Source of the DNA: CAYOYH01 sp964408165
GTDB lineage: Bacteria; Patescibacteriota; Saccharimonadia; Saccharimonadales; CAYOYH01
Direction: 5' to 3'
NCBI GenBank assembly: GCA_964408165.1
Contig: CAYOYH010000013.1
Span: 1-18,880, forward strand
DNA length: 18,880 nucleotides
In this document: in pieces, positions 7,749 to 14,747 of the stretch
Position numbering within the stretch: the first letter of the stretch is position 1
Layout of the letters: each line of letters begins with the position of its first letter
Notes under the pieces: model-generated
Told to the model about the DNA's origin: nothing
Seen by the model: only the letters and a program-made list of their open reading frames with translations
Databases searched by the model: none
Made by a program: the position numbers and the translations under genes

Positions 7749-8609
7749 TCATTCGTGTTCTCCCATAATCTTGCCATTCAGCGTCCTGAGTTTGTGTAGC
7801 GCTTCCTTAGCCTGTTTGGAATTTGGTGGCATTCCATGCCAATGAAAATCGTATTCCATGAAGTCCACGCCTTTGCCAGGTATGGTATGAGCGATGATAA
7901 CTGTCGGCTTCTCAACGATAGCTCGCCCCATCGAGCAAGCGTCAATCACGGCTTCGATGTTGTGCCCGTCAATTTCTAGAACATGCCAGCCGAATGCCTC
8001 CCATTTATCCTTTAGATTTTCTAACGGCATTATATGTTCAGTTAGGCCATCTATTTGAATATTGTTCCGATCGACAATGGTTATTAAGTTATGTAGTTTG
8101 TTTTTGCCAGCAAACATTGCCGCCTCCCAAACCACGCCTTCGTTCAGTTCGCCGTCGCCCATTATGCAGTACACCCACCGGGTATGATCATCGTCCATCT
8201 GCATGACATAGGCCATTCCAGCCGCCTGACCTAGTCCGTTTCCTAGTGAGCCAGAAGTAGTTTCCACTCCTGGGAGCAATGTTTTTTCTGGGTGTCCTTG
8301 TAGTCTGCTGCCGAGCTGGCGCAGCGTCATTAATTCTTTTTTGGGGAAAAATCCAGCATTAGCCATCGCTACATACAGCACTGGCGCCAAATGCCCCGCT
8401 GACAACACTAACAAATCTCGTTTTTCCCAGTCTGGCTTTTTGGGGTCAATTTTTAGAATATCGAAGTAAAGAGCGCTAAAAATATCAGCCAAATCCAACG
8501 GCCCCGCCGAATGTCCACTGCCAGCTTTTTCTAGCATTCTGATGATGTCTTTTCGAAGAGTATTAGCCATTGCTTCGAGCTGGACGATTGTCATTTTTTT
8601 CTTTGGCAT
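7749..8609 (-). CDS. Transketolase, N-terminal (TPP-binding) subunit
   Basis: This is the PP-domain half of transketolase, which binds the TPP diphosphate and Mg2+. From the ATG at 8607-8609 it has 286 residues. AGSGHSAGPLDLADIFSALY near the N-terminus, RLQGHPE, and the TPP signature GDGELNEG followed 24-27 residues later by NN (DRNNIQIDG) are visible. An upstream ATG at 8711 would add 34 residues that overlap rpe; I reject it because MPKKKMTIVQLEAMAN is the normal family start and GGTGGGA lies upstream. It is 25 nt after rpe and ends in TGA. Confidence 0.92.
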   Translation of the reverse strand: MPKKKMTIVQLEAMANTLRKDIIRMLEKAGSGHSAGPLDLADIFSALYFDILKIDPKKPDWEKRDLLVLSAGHLAPVLYVAMANAGFFPKKELMTLRQLGSRLQGHPEKTLLPGVETTSGSLGNGLGQAAGMAYVMQMDDDHTRWVYCIMGDGELNEGVVWEAAMFAGKNKLHNLITIVDRNNIQIDGLTEHIMPLENLKDKWEAFGWHVLEIDGHNIEAVIDACSMGRAIVEKPTVIIAHTIPGKGVDFMEYDFHWHGMPPNSKQAKEALHKLRTLNGKIMGEHE

Positions 8610-8634
8610 TGTTTTAGCAGTCCCACCGTGTGTT

Positions 8635-9267
8635 TTACTGATGTATCTTGCCCTCAAGTATAGCATAAGCAGCTTGGGGGTTATCGGCTTTTTGGATAAA
8701 ACCACCAACATTTAAAACATCGACGCCTGCCCTCGCTAACGTTTGGGCATTATCGGCGTTGACACCGCCATCCCAGCCAATCTCTACGCTAGGGTTAATC
8801 TCTTTTACATCTCTTATTTTTGCGAACAGCTTCTGGTCGACTTTACCGCCAAATTTACCGAGACTGCCACTGAAAATTAATACATGGTTGGCTACTTCAA
8901 TCAACTGTGAAGCTTCCGAGGCGCTAGTTTCCTGGAGTAGCGCCACTCCTGTTTTGATACCGGCTGCTCCAATGTCGTTGAACATTTCTAACAGTTCGCC
9001 CTCAGCCTCGGCGTGAAGAATTATCATATTCGGCTCCATGCGGATTAGTTGATCCAGCTGCGGGGCTGGGTTTTTATACATCAAATGAATATCAATATCT
9101 ATCGTCGCTGGCCAGTAGGCTTGAGTGGGGTTGATGGTATTGGTTGGCGCAAAAATACCGTCGGTTAAATCTATTTGTATCCGTCTGGCAAACTCCTCAA
9201 TCCGCCCTAGCTGGGTACGATAGATGTGGGCGTTGTCTGCTAAAATTGTTGGGCAAATAATGCTCAC
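8635..9267 (-). CDS. rpe: Ribulose-phosphate 3-epimerase-like protein
   Basis: A (beta/alpha)8 barrel of 210 residues resembling Rpe, which interconverts ribulose-5-phosphate and xylulose-5-phosphate. Visible blocks are CPTILADNAH (N-terminal phosphate/substrate strand), IQIDLTDGIF, DIHLMYKNPAP, MIILHAEA and EIGWDGGVNADN. In classical Rpe the metal is held by two His and two Asp; three of these are present, but the first His (HxDxMDG) is Gln here. The Ser-Gly-Ser-Leu-Gly-Lys-Phe-Gly-Gly segment matches the usual PGFGGQ loop poorly. So it is a divergent epimerase, and metal use or substrate may differ. Start: the open frame begins at TTG 9273, but GTG at 9265-9267 lies 7 nt after ACGGAG. Confidence 0.82.
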   Translation of the reverse strand: MSIICPTILADNAHIYRTQLGRIEEFARRIQIDLTDGIFAPTNTINPTQAYWPATIDIDIHLMYKNPAPQLDQLIRMEPNMIILHAEAEGELLEMFNDIGAAGIKTGVALLQETSASEASQLIEVANHVLIFSGSLGKFGGKVDQKLFAKIRDVKEINPSVEIGWDGGVNADNAQTLARAGVDVLNVGGFIQKADNPQAAYAILEGKIHQ

Positions 9268-9269
9268 GG

Positions 9270-9284
9270 GCAAACTCCGTTCGC
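9270..9284 (-). promoter_or_regulatory. Hairpin holding the rpe Shine-Dalgarno
   Basis: On the minus strand GCGAAC-GGA-GTTTGC forms a 6-bp stem with one G-U pair around a 3-nt loop; GGAG is the ribosome-binding site, and the GTG start follows 2 nt after the stem. Confidence 0.45.
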
Positions 9285-9285
9285 A

Positions 9286-9510
9286 GTAAAAAGTATCAAG
9301 TAGAAAGTATCAAGCGGGGTAAGGGGGGTAAGGAGAACAGCCGTTGCGGTTATTGCATTTATTGCATTTCCCCCATACTTTATACTTTTTACTTTATACT
9401 TTCTACTCATTTTTATACTTGATACTCATTTGATACTTGCTACTTTCTACTGCGCCTCTGGCGCTCTCCCATACTTTATACTTTTTACTTACTTTTATAC
9501 TCCATACCGC
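9286..9510. repeat. Heptamer tracts, unit WTACTTT and relatives
   Basis: The gap between rpiB and rpe holds 7-bp-phased repeats at 9286-9312 (14-bp double unit AAAGTATCAAGTAG), 9375-9409 (ATACTTT-type, five units in perfect register), 9410-9450 (drifted TACTT units) and 9470-9510. A hairpin GCGCC-TCT-GGCGC interrupts the last two runs at 9452-9464. The ATACTTT units read TATACT on one strand and AGTATAAA on the other, both close to a -10 box. No gene is visible in the gap. Confidence 0.85.
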
Positions 9511-9531
9511 ATTCAACAAGCTGTCGAATGC

Positions 9532-9993
9532 TTACATATTCGGATAAAAATCGTCAATTTCTCGAAGCCGGCGAACATGCCTGGACGAACCAGAAAATTC
9601 TGTGGTCAGCCAAGTCTCGACTATTCCGTAAACTGCCGCTTCGTTATCTTCAAGTTCGTCAGCCGATAGACTAAGCACATTGGAATCGTTATCAACCCGA
9701 CTCATCTTGGCTTCGTGCGCACCTGCAACTACCACCGCCCGTATGCCCTTAAACCGGTTGGCAGCGATAGCCATCCCCTGGCCTCCCCCGCAAATCAAAA
9801 TCGCCCTAGGGTCGTCGTCCTCAGAGCCGACCACCTTAATGGCTGCTCCTTGGGCAAATTGCGGATAGTCGTCTTGAGGATCTAACTGTCTACCACCAAC
9901 ATCCTCCACGTCGTAGCTATGTTTGCTCAGATAAGCGAACAGCTTGGTCTTTAGTTCAAAACCCCGATGATCCGAACCGATAAATATTTTCAT
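9532..9993 (-). CDS. rpiB: RpiB/LacA/LacB-family sugar-phosphate isomerase
   Basis: A 153-residue isomerase of the RpiB family, expected to interconvert ribose-5-phosphate and ribulose-5-phosphate next to rpe and transketolase. The N-terminal IFIGSDHRGFELK is canonical. The catalytic Cys is kept (ICGGGQGMAIAAN, Cys68), but the usual CGTG is CGGG, so the following Thr is Gly. In the block R-x-H-N-D-A-N-V-L the ring-opening His is Asp (RVDNDSNVL, Asp101). The related LacA/B group also varies here, so substrate specificity is not certain. The ATG is 1 nt after a GGC-GGA-GCC mini-hairpin with the ribosome-binding site. Heptamer tracts flank it on both sides. Confidence 0.88.
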   Translation of the reverse strand: MKIFIGSDHRGFELKTKLFAYLSKHSYDVEDVGGRQLDPQDDYPQFAQGAAIKVVGSEDDDPRAILICGGGQGMAIAANRFKGIRAVVVAGAHEAKMSRVDNDSNVLSLSADELEDNEAAVYGIVETWLTTEFSGSSRHVRRLREIDDFYPNM

Positions 9994-9994
9994 C

Positions 9995-10003
9995 GGCTCC
10001 GCC
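9995..10003 (-). promoter_or_regulatory. Mini-hairpin holding the rpiB Shine-Dalgarno
   Basis: GGC-GGA-GCC on the minus strand places GGAG in a 3-bp hairpin one base before the ATG. On its own it is weak; it is listed because the same arrangement precedes tktC, rpe and the PfkB kinase. Confidence 0.35.
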
Positions 10004-10016
10004 TATGTAAATATTT

Positions 10017-10206
10017 AGTATTCGGTATGTAGTATTTGGTATGCAGTATTCCGTTCATTGCATCTCTTTCCTTCCTTCCCGTACTTTATACTTTCTACTT
10101 CCTACTTCCTACTGTCTGCCGTCTACTGTCCACTTCCCACTACTTCCTACTTCCTACTTCCTACTTCCTACTGTCTGCCGTCTACTGTCCACTACTTTCT
10201 ACTTGG
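10017..10206. repeat. Heptamer tracts, units RGTATNN, TACTTCC and TRYYGTC
   Basis: Five RGTAT-type units run at 10017-10051 in perfect 7-bp register. From 10082 to 10206 TACTTYN and TACTGTC-type units follow in the same period. A 34-bp block is duplicated exactly at 10101-10134 and 10160-10193, and between the copies TACTTCC units are expanded. The tract fills the gap between gapdh and rpiB and ends close to the gapdh stop codon. No gene is visible. Confidence 0.9.
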
Positions 10207-10210
10207 CAGA

Positions 10211-11239
10211 TTACTCTCGATGGAGTAATTTGCCAGTGTCTGCCACTAGCTCCGCCAAGCGATTGCTGTAACCCCACTCATTGTCGTACCAAGCTATCAC
10301 TTTGACCATGTTGCCGCCAGTTACCTTTGTGAAGCTCAAATCCACTATCGCTGAATGGCTGTTGCCAACAATGTCGCTAGAGACAATCGGATCTTTAGTA
10401 ACTTCTAGCACTCCTTGGTAATACGGCTGCTGAGCGGCAACTGTAAACGCGTCGTTAATTTCTTCTTCGGTAACATCTTTTTTGAGAATTGCTACCACAT
10501 CTATCAAGCTGCCGACCGCCACCGGTACGCGTATGGCCATGCCGTCAAATATTCCCTGCAGTTCTGGGATAACTTTTCCGATAGCGATTGTCGCGCCAGT
10601 GGTAGTAGGAATGATATTTAAAGCTGCCGCTCTAGCTCGGCGCAGGTCTTTGTGCGGGCCGTCTTGAAGATTTTGATCGGCAGTGTAGCCGTGGATCGTT
10701 GACATCATAGCTTTCTCGATGCCAAACTGCGATTGCAAAACATTCACCACTGGACCTATGCAGTTAGTAGTACAGCTAGCGTTGGATAGTATGTCGCTGG
10801 TGTTGCCCTCTAGGCTGTCGTCATTCACCCCGATAACTACAGTGTGAGCATCATCAGCGTTGTCACCCTTGGTAGGGGCTGATATAACCACTTTCTTGGC
10901 TCCGGCATCAATATGCGCCCTAGCCTTGGTTGGATCAGTAAAGAACCCAGTACTCTCGATCACCACATCGACGCCCAGCTCCCCCCACGGAAGCTTGGCG
11001 GGGTCTTTTTCGCTTAAAATTTTGATCTTTTGACCGTCAACTACTATATTGCCTTCGTCAGATTCGATTTTATGACCATAGGTCCCGTAAACCGAATCAT
11101 ACCTCAGTAAATGCTCCAGCGTAGCGTTGTCGGTTAAATCGTTAAGCGCTACTACTTCGATGTCTTTTCGGCTAAACAATACCTTGAATACATTTCGCCC
11201 AATTCTGCCAAAACCGTTGATTGCTACTTTAGTCTTCAA
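10211..11239 (-). CDS. gapA: Glyceraldehyde-3-phosphate dehydrogenase
   Basis: Phosphorylating GAPDH oxidises glyceraldehyde-3-phosphate with NAD+ and phosphate to 1,3-bisphosphoglycerate. The protein is 342 residues, full length. Visible are the NAD-binding INGFGRIGR (residues 7-15), Asp34 after the second strand (NAD rather than NADP preference), the catalytic SNASCTTNC with Cys156, and His183 in STIHGYTADQ. The C-terminal WYDNEWGYSNR is canonical. The start is a TTG (11237-11239) 4 nt after AGGTGG; no nearby ATG keeps the conserved N-terminus. It is the first gene of the carbon-metabolism cluster and has a good promoter. Confidence 0.97.
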   Translation of the reverse strand: MKTKVAINGFGRIGRNVFKVLFSRKDIEVVALNDLTDNATLEHLLRYDSVYGTYGHKIESDEGNIVVDGQKIKILSEKDPAKLPWGELGVDVVIESTGFFTDPTKARAHIDAGAKKVVISAPTKGDNADDAHTVVIGVNDDSLEGNTSDILSNASCTTNCIGPVVNVLQSQFGIEKAMMSTIHGYTADQNLQDGPHKDLRRARAAALNIIPTTTGATIAIGKVIPELQGIFDGMAIRVPVAVGSLIDVVAILKKDVTEEEINDAFTVAAQQPYYQGVLEVTKDPIVSSDIVGNSHSAIVDLSFTKVTGGNMVKVIAWYDNEWGYSNRLAELVADTGKLLHRE

Positions 11240-11270
11240 ATTCCACCTCTTATTTTTTTTAATTGCACTA

Positions 11271-11299
11271 ATTGTAAAAGCTAAAGCTTACAAGAACAA
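11271..11299 (-). promoter_or_regulatory. gapA promoter
   Basis: On the minus strand TTGTTC (11294-11299) and TACAAT (11271-11276) are 17 nt apart, giving a leader of about 25 nt with an A-rich stretch and AGGTGG. It overlaps the sequence just after the pyrE-like stop codon. It probably drives gapA and the genes downstream. Confidence 0.6.
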
Positions 11300-11300
11300 C

Positions 11301-11807
11301 CTAAAAGTCATCCAAATCGTTTGAGTCTACTAGATAAGTAAGTGGCACCGAGAGTTCTCCGTCGCCTCGTTTTACCACCACATGACAACCAAGTACCTTG
11401 GTCTGGTTGTGGTTTCCGAGGTTGTTAATGGTCTGCTTTAAGCTACTGCCAGTGGTAAAGACATCGTCAACGATGGAGACAAAATCTGTCCCCTTAGGTG
11501 CATATCCGTCGATCACTCCACCTAAACCATGACCCTTCTCGGTGTCTCGTACAAGTACCATGGGTATGCCGTATTCGACAGATATGGCTGTGGCTAGTAG
11601 GTATGCCGCCATGCCCCGAGCCGGCGACACAGATTGTTCTGTCGTCGAATCCACTTACTAGTTCCTGGGCTAGTAAGTTAAGAAAATCCGGGTCTCCGTA
11701 ACCCCCCTTAATGTCAACATAATATTTTACAAATCGGCCCTCAGCTCAACCAATTCCCGCTTAACTAGCCCCTTCTCATGTATTATCTCGACTAAATTCT
11801 CTGTCAT
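11301..11807 (-). pseudogene. pyrE-like phosphoribosyltransferase with two frameshifts
   Basis: Joining three frames gives one 168-residue phosphoribosyltransferase. Frame 1 starts at ATG 11805-11807 (MTENLVEIIHEKGLVKREL) and meets TAA after Asp-Leu. Frame 2 continues VKYYVDIKGGYGDPDFLNLL and on to TICVAGSG. Frame 3 gives MAAYLLATAISVEYGIPMVL, and then the PRPP-binding signature VSIVDDVFTTGSSL. Adding one T to the run at 11731-11733 and removing one G from the run at 11614-11617 (minus-strand bases) restores a single frame, and the shifts cancel. Orotate phosphoribosyltransferase is the best guess; orotate contacts cannot be confirmed. Both breaks lie in homopolymers, so sequencing error and real decay are both possible. 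The last 117 codons are open from a GTG at 11654. Confidence 0.75.
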
Positions 11808-11816
11808 TAGGCTCTG

Positions 11817-11822
11817 ATTATA
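11817..11822 (-). promoter_or_regulatory. -10 box of the pyrE-like gene
   Basis: A perfect TATAAT lies 9 nt before the ATG, with no Shine-Dalgarno in between; the transcript would be leaderless or nearly so. The -35 region (TAGTTG at 17 nt) is weak. Confidence 0.45.
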
Positions 11823-11847
11823 CTACGCGCCGTATCGTTCAACTACA

Positions 11848-13872
11848 CTAGACCATCATAGTGACGAGTAGCAACGCCACAATATTGAGTATCTTAATCA
11901 TTGGATTAATCGCTGGCCCGGCAGTGTCTTTGTAGGGATCGCCAACGGTGTCGCCGGTAATCGCCGCTTGGTGAGCCAGCGAACCTTTGCCGCCATGATG
12001 ACCCTCTTCGATATACTTTTTGGCATTATCCCAAGCACCGCCACCACTGGTCATGGCAATCGCCATGAACAAACCAGTTACAATAGAGCCCACCAGTAAA
12101 CCGCCGATTATTTGTGGGGTGGCGTTACCTTCAAGAAGGGCCATTCCGACGACTACTATGACTACCGGCGTCAACACCGGCAACAGCGCCGGTACTATCA
12201 TTTGGCGAATAGCCGATTTGGTAACGATATCCACCGTCTTGCCATAATCTGGCTTAGTCGTACCCTCCATAATTCCTTTAACTTCTCTAAACTGTCGGCG
12301 CACTTCCGCAACTACCGACATAGCCGTTTTACCAACAGCCTCCATGGAAAGTGCCGCAAACAAATATGTTACCAGTCCGCCCAAAAACAAACCCACCAAA
12401 ACAAAGGGGTTTTCCAGTGAGAAATCTATGGCAATTCCGTTATTAGCAATAGTTAGTTCTTCGGTGAACGCTACAAACAACACAATGGTTGCCAGTCCAG
12501 CACTAGCGATAGCGTAGCCCTTGGTTACCGCCTTAGTGGTGTTGCCTACAGCATCTAGTTTGTCGGTGGTTTTTCTAACCTTCGCTGGTAATTTCGCCAT
12601 CTGAGCGATGCCGCCAGCGTTGTCGGTAATCGGACCGTAAGCGTCAATAGCTACGATGATGCCAGCCATAGAAAGCATGCTCATGGCGGCAATAGCAATG
12701 CCGTAAATATCGGCAACTAAGTACGAAGTGATTATGCCGACACAAATAACGACTACTGGCAAAGCTGTTGACTTCAAGCTAACCGCCAAACCAGCGATAA
12801 CATTAGTGCCGTGTCCTGATTCGGAAGCCTGAGCGATGGAGCGCACTGGCTTGTGCTTTGTCGCCGTGTAGTATTCTGTAATCAAAACCATAGCCATGGT
12901 AACGCCCAGCCCAATCAATGCCGCCCAGTAAATACTCATAGTTTCGTATAGTCCATTGCCGGCCATCATGCTGTGTGTAACAAAATAAAACACTACCGCC
13001 GAAAATATCGCAGACACCGCCAGGCCTTTATACAATGCACCCATGATGTTGCCCGACTTGCCTAGTCTGAAGAAGAAGGTGCCGATGACCGAGCCAATAG
13101 CGGCTACACCACCGAGAACTAGGGGGTAGTATATAGCGTTTTCAAAATTGTCGAACACTAGAATTCCTATAAGTATCGCCGCCACCGCCGTGACCACGTA
13201 AGTTTCAAAAAGGTCGGCGGCCATGCCGGCACAATCACCGACATTGTCGCCGACATTGTCAGCTATGACTGCTGGATTTCTAGGGTCGTCTTCTGGTATT
13301 CCAGCCTCAACCTTGCCGACTAAATCGGCTCCGACATCGGCACCTTTAGTAAATATTCCACCTCCCAAACGGGCAAAAATAGATATCAAACTACCGCCAA
13401 ACGCTAGCCCAATCATGGCATGAATGTCTTCGGTGATAAACCAAAAACCAGTGGTCACTAGTAGCGCCAAGCCCACCACCAGCAACCCAGTAACACTTCC
13501 ACCACGAGCCGCTACCTTCAGAGCTTCGTCCATAGAACTCTTCGCCGCTTCAGCTGTTCGGACATTAGCGCGCACCGATATATTCATACCTACATAGCCG
13601 GCAATCGCACTAGCAATCGCACCCACTACGAACCCGGCGGCTGGCGCAGCGCCCAACACAAAAAACAATATCGCCGTTACTATTACCGCCACCATGGCAA
13701 CGGTGCGATATTGACGGTTCAGATAGGCCGTAGCGCCCTCCTGGATAGCTGCGGCGATTTCGCGCATTTTTTCGTTGCCGTCTTTTTGCTGCATTATCCA
13801 TTTAGCCAAATACACTCCATAAGCTAGGGTGATAATCGATGCTACAAAAGCAAATATTAGATAAGTATTCAT
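11848..13872 (-). CDS. hppA: K+-independent proton-pumping membrane pyrophosphatase
   Basis: An integral membrane protein of 674 residues with about 16 hydrophobic segments, which couples hydrolysis of pyrophosphate to ion export and so builds a membrane potential from a biosynthetic by-product. The substrate site is seen as GGGIFTKGADVGADLVGK, EDDPRNPAVIADNVGDNVGD (residues 194-213) and, near the C-terminus, TGDTVGDPYKDTAGPAINP. The subclass determinant reads GNTTKAVTKGYA with Lys447 and Thr450; Lys at this position replaces the bound K+ of the K+-dependent class, and known K+-independent members pump H+. The ATG follows GAGAGGGG by 4 nt. It sits 40 bp upstream of the pyrE-like gene, which has its own -10 box. 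Confidence 0.96.
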   Translation of the reverse strand: MNTYLIFAFVASIITLAYGVYLAKWIMQQKDGNEKMREIAAAIQEGATAYLNRQYRTVAMVAVIVTAILFFVLGAAPAAGFVVGAIASAIAGYVGMNISVRANVRTAEAAKSSMDEALKVAARGGSVTGLLVVGLALLVTTGFWFITEDIHAMIGLAFGGSLISIFARLGGGIFTKGADVGADLVGKVEAGIPEDDPRNPAVIADNVGDNVGDCAGMAADLFETYVVTAVAAILIGILVFDNFENAIYYPLVLGGVAAIGSVIGTFFFRLGKSGNIMGALYKGLAVSAIFSAVVFYFVTHSMMAGNGLYETMSIYWAALIGLGVTMAMVLITEYYTATKHKPVRSIAQASESGHGTNVIAGLAVSLKSTALPVVVICVGIITSYLVADIYGIAIAAMSMLSMAGIIVAIDAYGPITDNAGGIAQMAKLPAKVRKTTDKLDAVGNTTKAVTKGYAIASAGLATIVLFVAFTEELTIANNGIAIDFSLENPFVLVGLFLGGLVTYLFAALSMEAVGKTAMSVVAEVRRQFREVKGIMEGTTKPDYGKTVDIVTKSAIRQMIVPALLPVLTPVVIVVVGMALLEGNATPQIIGGLLVGSIVTGLFMAIAMTSGGGAWDNAKKYIEEGHHGGKGSLAHQAAITGDTVGDPYKDTAGPAINPMIKILNIVALLLVTMMV

Positions 13873-13970
13873 TGGGCCCCTCTCGTTCCTTTATTTAGTC
13901 TTCAATCAAATCCAAAATATTTTAACATAAATTCCCGCCACTGATTACAAGATTTTGTTCATAATTTTCT

Positions 13971-13979
13971 GCTATCATT
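13971..13979 (+). promoter_or_regulatory. Extended -10 promoter of the phosphodiesterase gene
   Basis: TGC-TATCAT is an extended -10 element ending 6 nt before the ATG at 13986, so the first transcribed base should be at or next to the start codon. There is no Shine-Dalgarno, as expected for a leaderless message. The TGCTAT core recurs in the trxB and DUF4352 promoters. Confidence 0.55.
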
Positions 13980-13985
13980 AACTTC

Positions 13986-14606
13986 ATGGTTGAAAAGAGC
14001 GCTTTTGAAATCTGGGCACACCGTGGCGGCACTTCGGGCGGCTCACCTGAAAATTCCCTCAAAGCCATCAGCAATACTCTTGAAAATAGATGCAATAAGC
14101 TCGAGCTAGATGTTTGGCGCTACGGCAAATCGTTGGTGTTAACGCACGACCAACCAACCAACGGCAACCACCCCTCGCTTAGCCAAGCGCTGAAACTTAT
14201 CAACGGCCGAGCCGAAATTTATCTGGAAATCAAACATGCCGAGGCGGCGCTAGAAGTTCATAAACTCATTGAAAAAGAGTACACCGCTCACTACGACAGC
14301 ATCATCTTTGCTTCGTTCGAACTAGAGGTACTGGAGAGTATTCGGGCAGAATCCGCTATGGCTCGCTTAGGATTGAACTACCGCGGCGTAGATGATCGTT
14401 TCATCGATATCGCCGAGGAGCTGGCTGTCGAATATGTCACTTTCAATTGGAGGCGATTCTTGCCAAACTATTTCAATATCAAGCAGTCTGGCAAAATATT
14501 AAACACCAAATACCTCGCCTACACCGTCAATACGCCAATCCTGGCTAGGCTAATGCAACGCTTGGGCATGGACGGAATAATCACCGATTATCCTGGCAGA
14601 TTTTAA
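13986..14606 (+). CDS. Glycerophosphodiester phosphodiesterase
   Basis: A 206-residue TIM-barrel phosphodiesterase of the GDPD family, which releases sn-glycerol-3-phosphate from glycerophosphodiesters such as deacylated phospholipids. Metal and catalytic motifs are present in order: WAHRGG (His12), SPENS with the metal Glu, LELDVWRYG, LTHDQ with the second catalytic His, and EIKHA. The C-terminal VNTP and GIITDYPGRF match the family. At 206 residues it is shorter than the usual ~240, with a compact insertion region. No signal peptide is seen, so it is probably cytoplasmic. It is one of two plus-strand genes, diverging from hppA with 113 bp between starts, and it converges on the DUF4352 gene. 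Confidence 0.9.
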   Translation: MVEKSAFEIWAHRGGTSGGSPENSLKAISNTLENRCNKLELDVWRYGKSLVLTHDQPTNGNHPSLSQALKLINGRAEIYLEIKHAEAALEVHKLIEKEYTAHYDSIIFASFELEVLESIRAESAMARLGLNYRGVDDRFIDIAEELAVEYVTFNWRRFLPNYFNIKQSGKILNTKYLAYTVNTPILARLMQRLGMDGIITDYPGRF

Positions 14607-14747
14607 GAGCTTGTACAGACCAACGTTTTCTATCCATTAGAAGTACGCCCCTCTCATTTTATTTTTGATGTCAGAAGTAATTTGAAGACCGCTTGCTAGA
14701 GTGTTTTATAACGCTGCTATAAATTGAGAGTCAGAACAAAGGGCGGT

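Noticed and set aside
7519..7752. 77-codon minus-strand ORF between tktN and tktC whose ATG overlaps the tktN stop, with KQQLAIR twice
   Set aside because: The ORF is read through heptamer tracts; the repeated peptide is just three 7-bp units (21 bp) in frame. It overlaps the tktC start and has no domain. It is probably non-coding, though it shows how such tracts can create ORFs.
8610..8711. 34-residue N-terminal extension of TktN
   Set aside because: It overlaps rpe by 77 bp and has no family counterpart; the ATG at 8607-8609 has a better context.
10036..10305. Plus-strand ORFs rich in Leu, Pro, Ser, Thr and Tyr over the gapA-rpiB gap
   Set aside because: They are translations of the TACTTCC-type heptamer tract and run into the 3' end of gapA on the other strand.
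13860..13930. -10-like TAAAAA with a TG dinucleotide upstream of hppA
   Set aside because: The box is A-rich but lacks a consensus match and has no -35 at a usable distance, so I do not list an hppA promoter.
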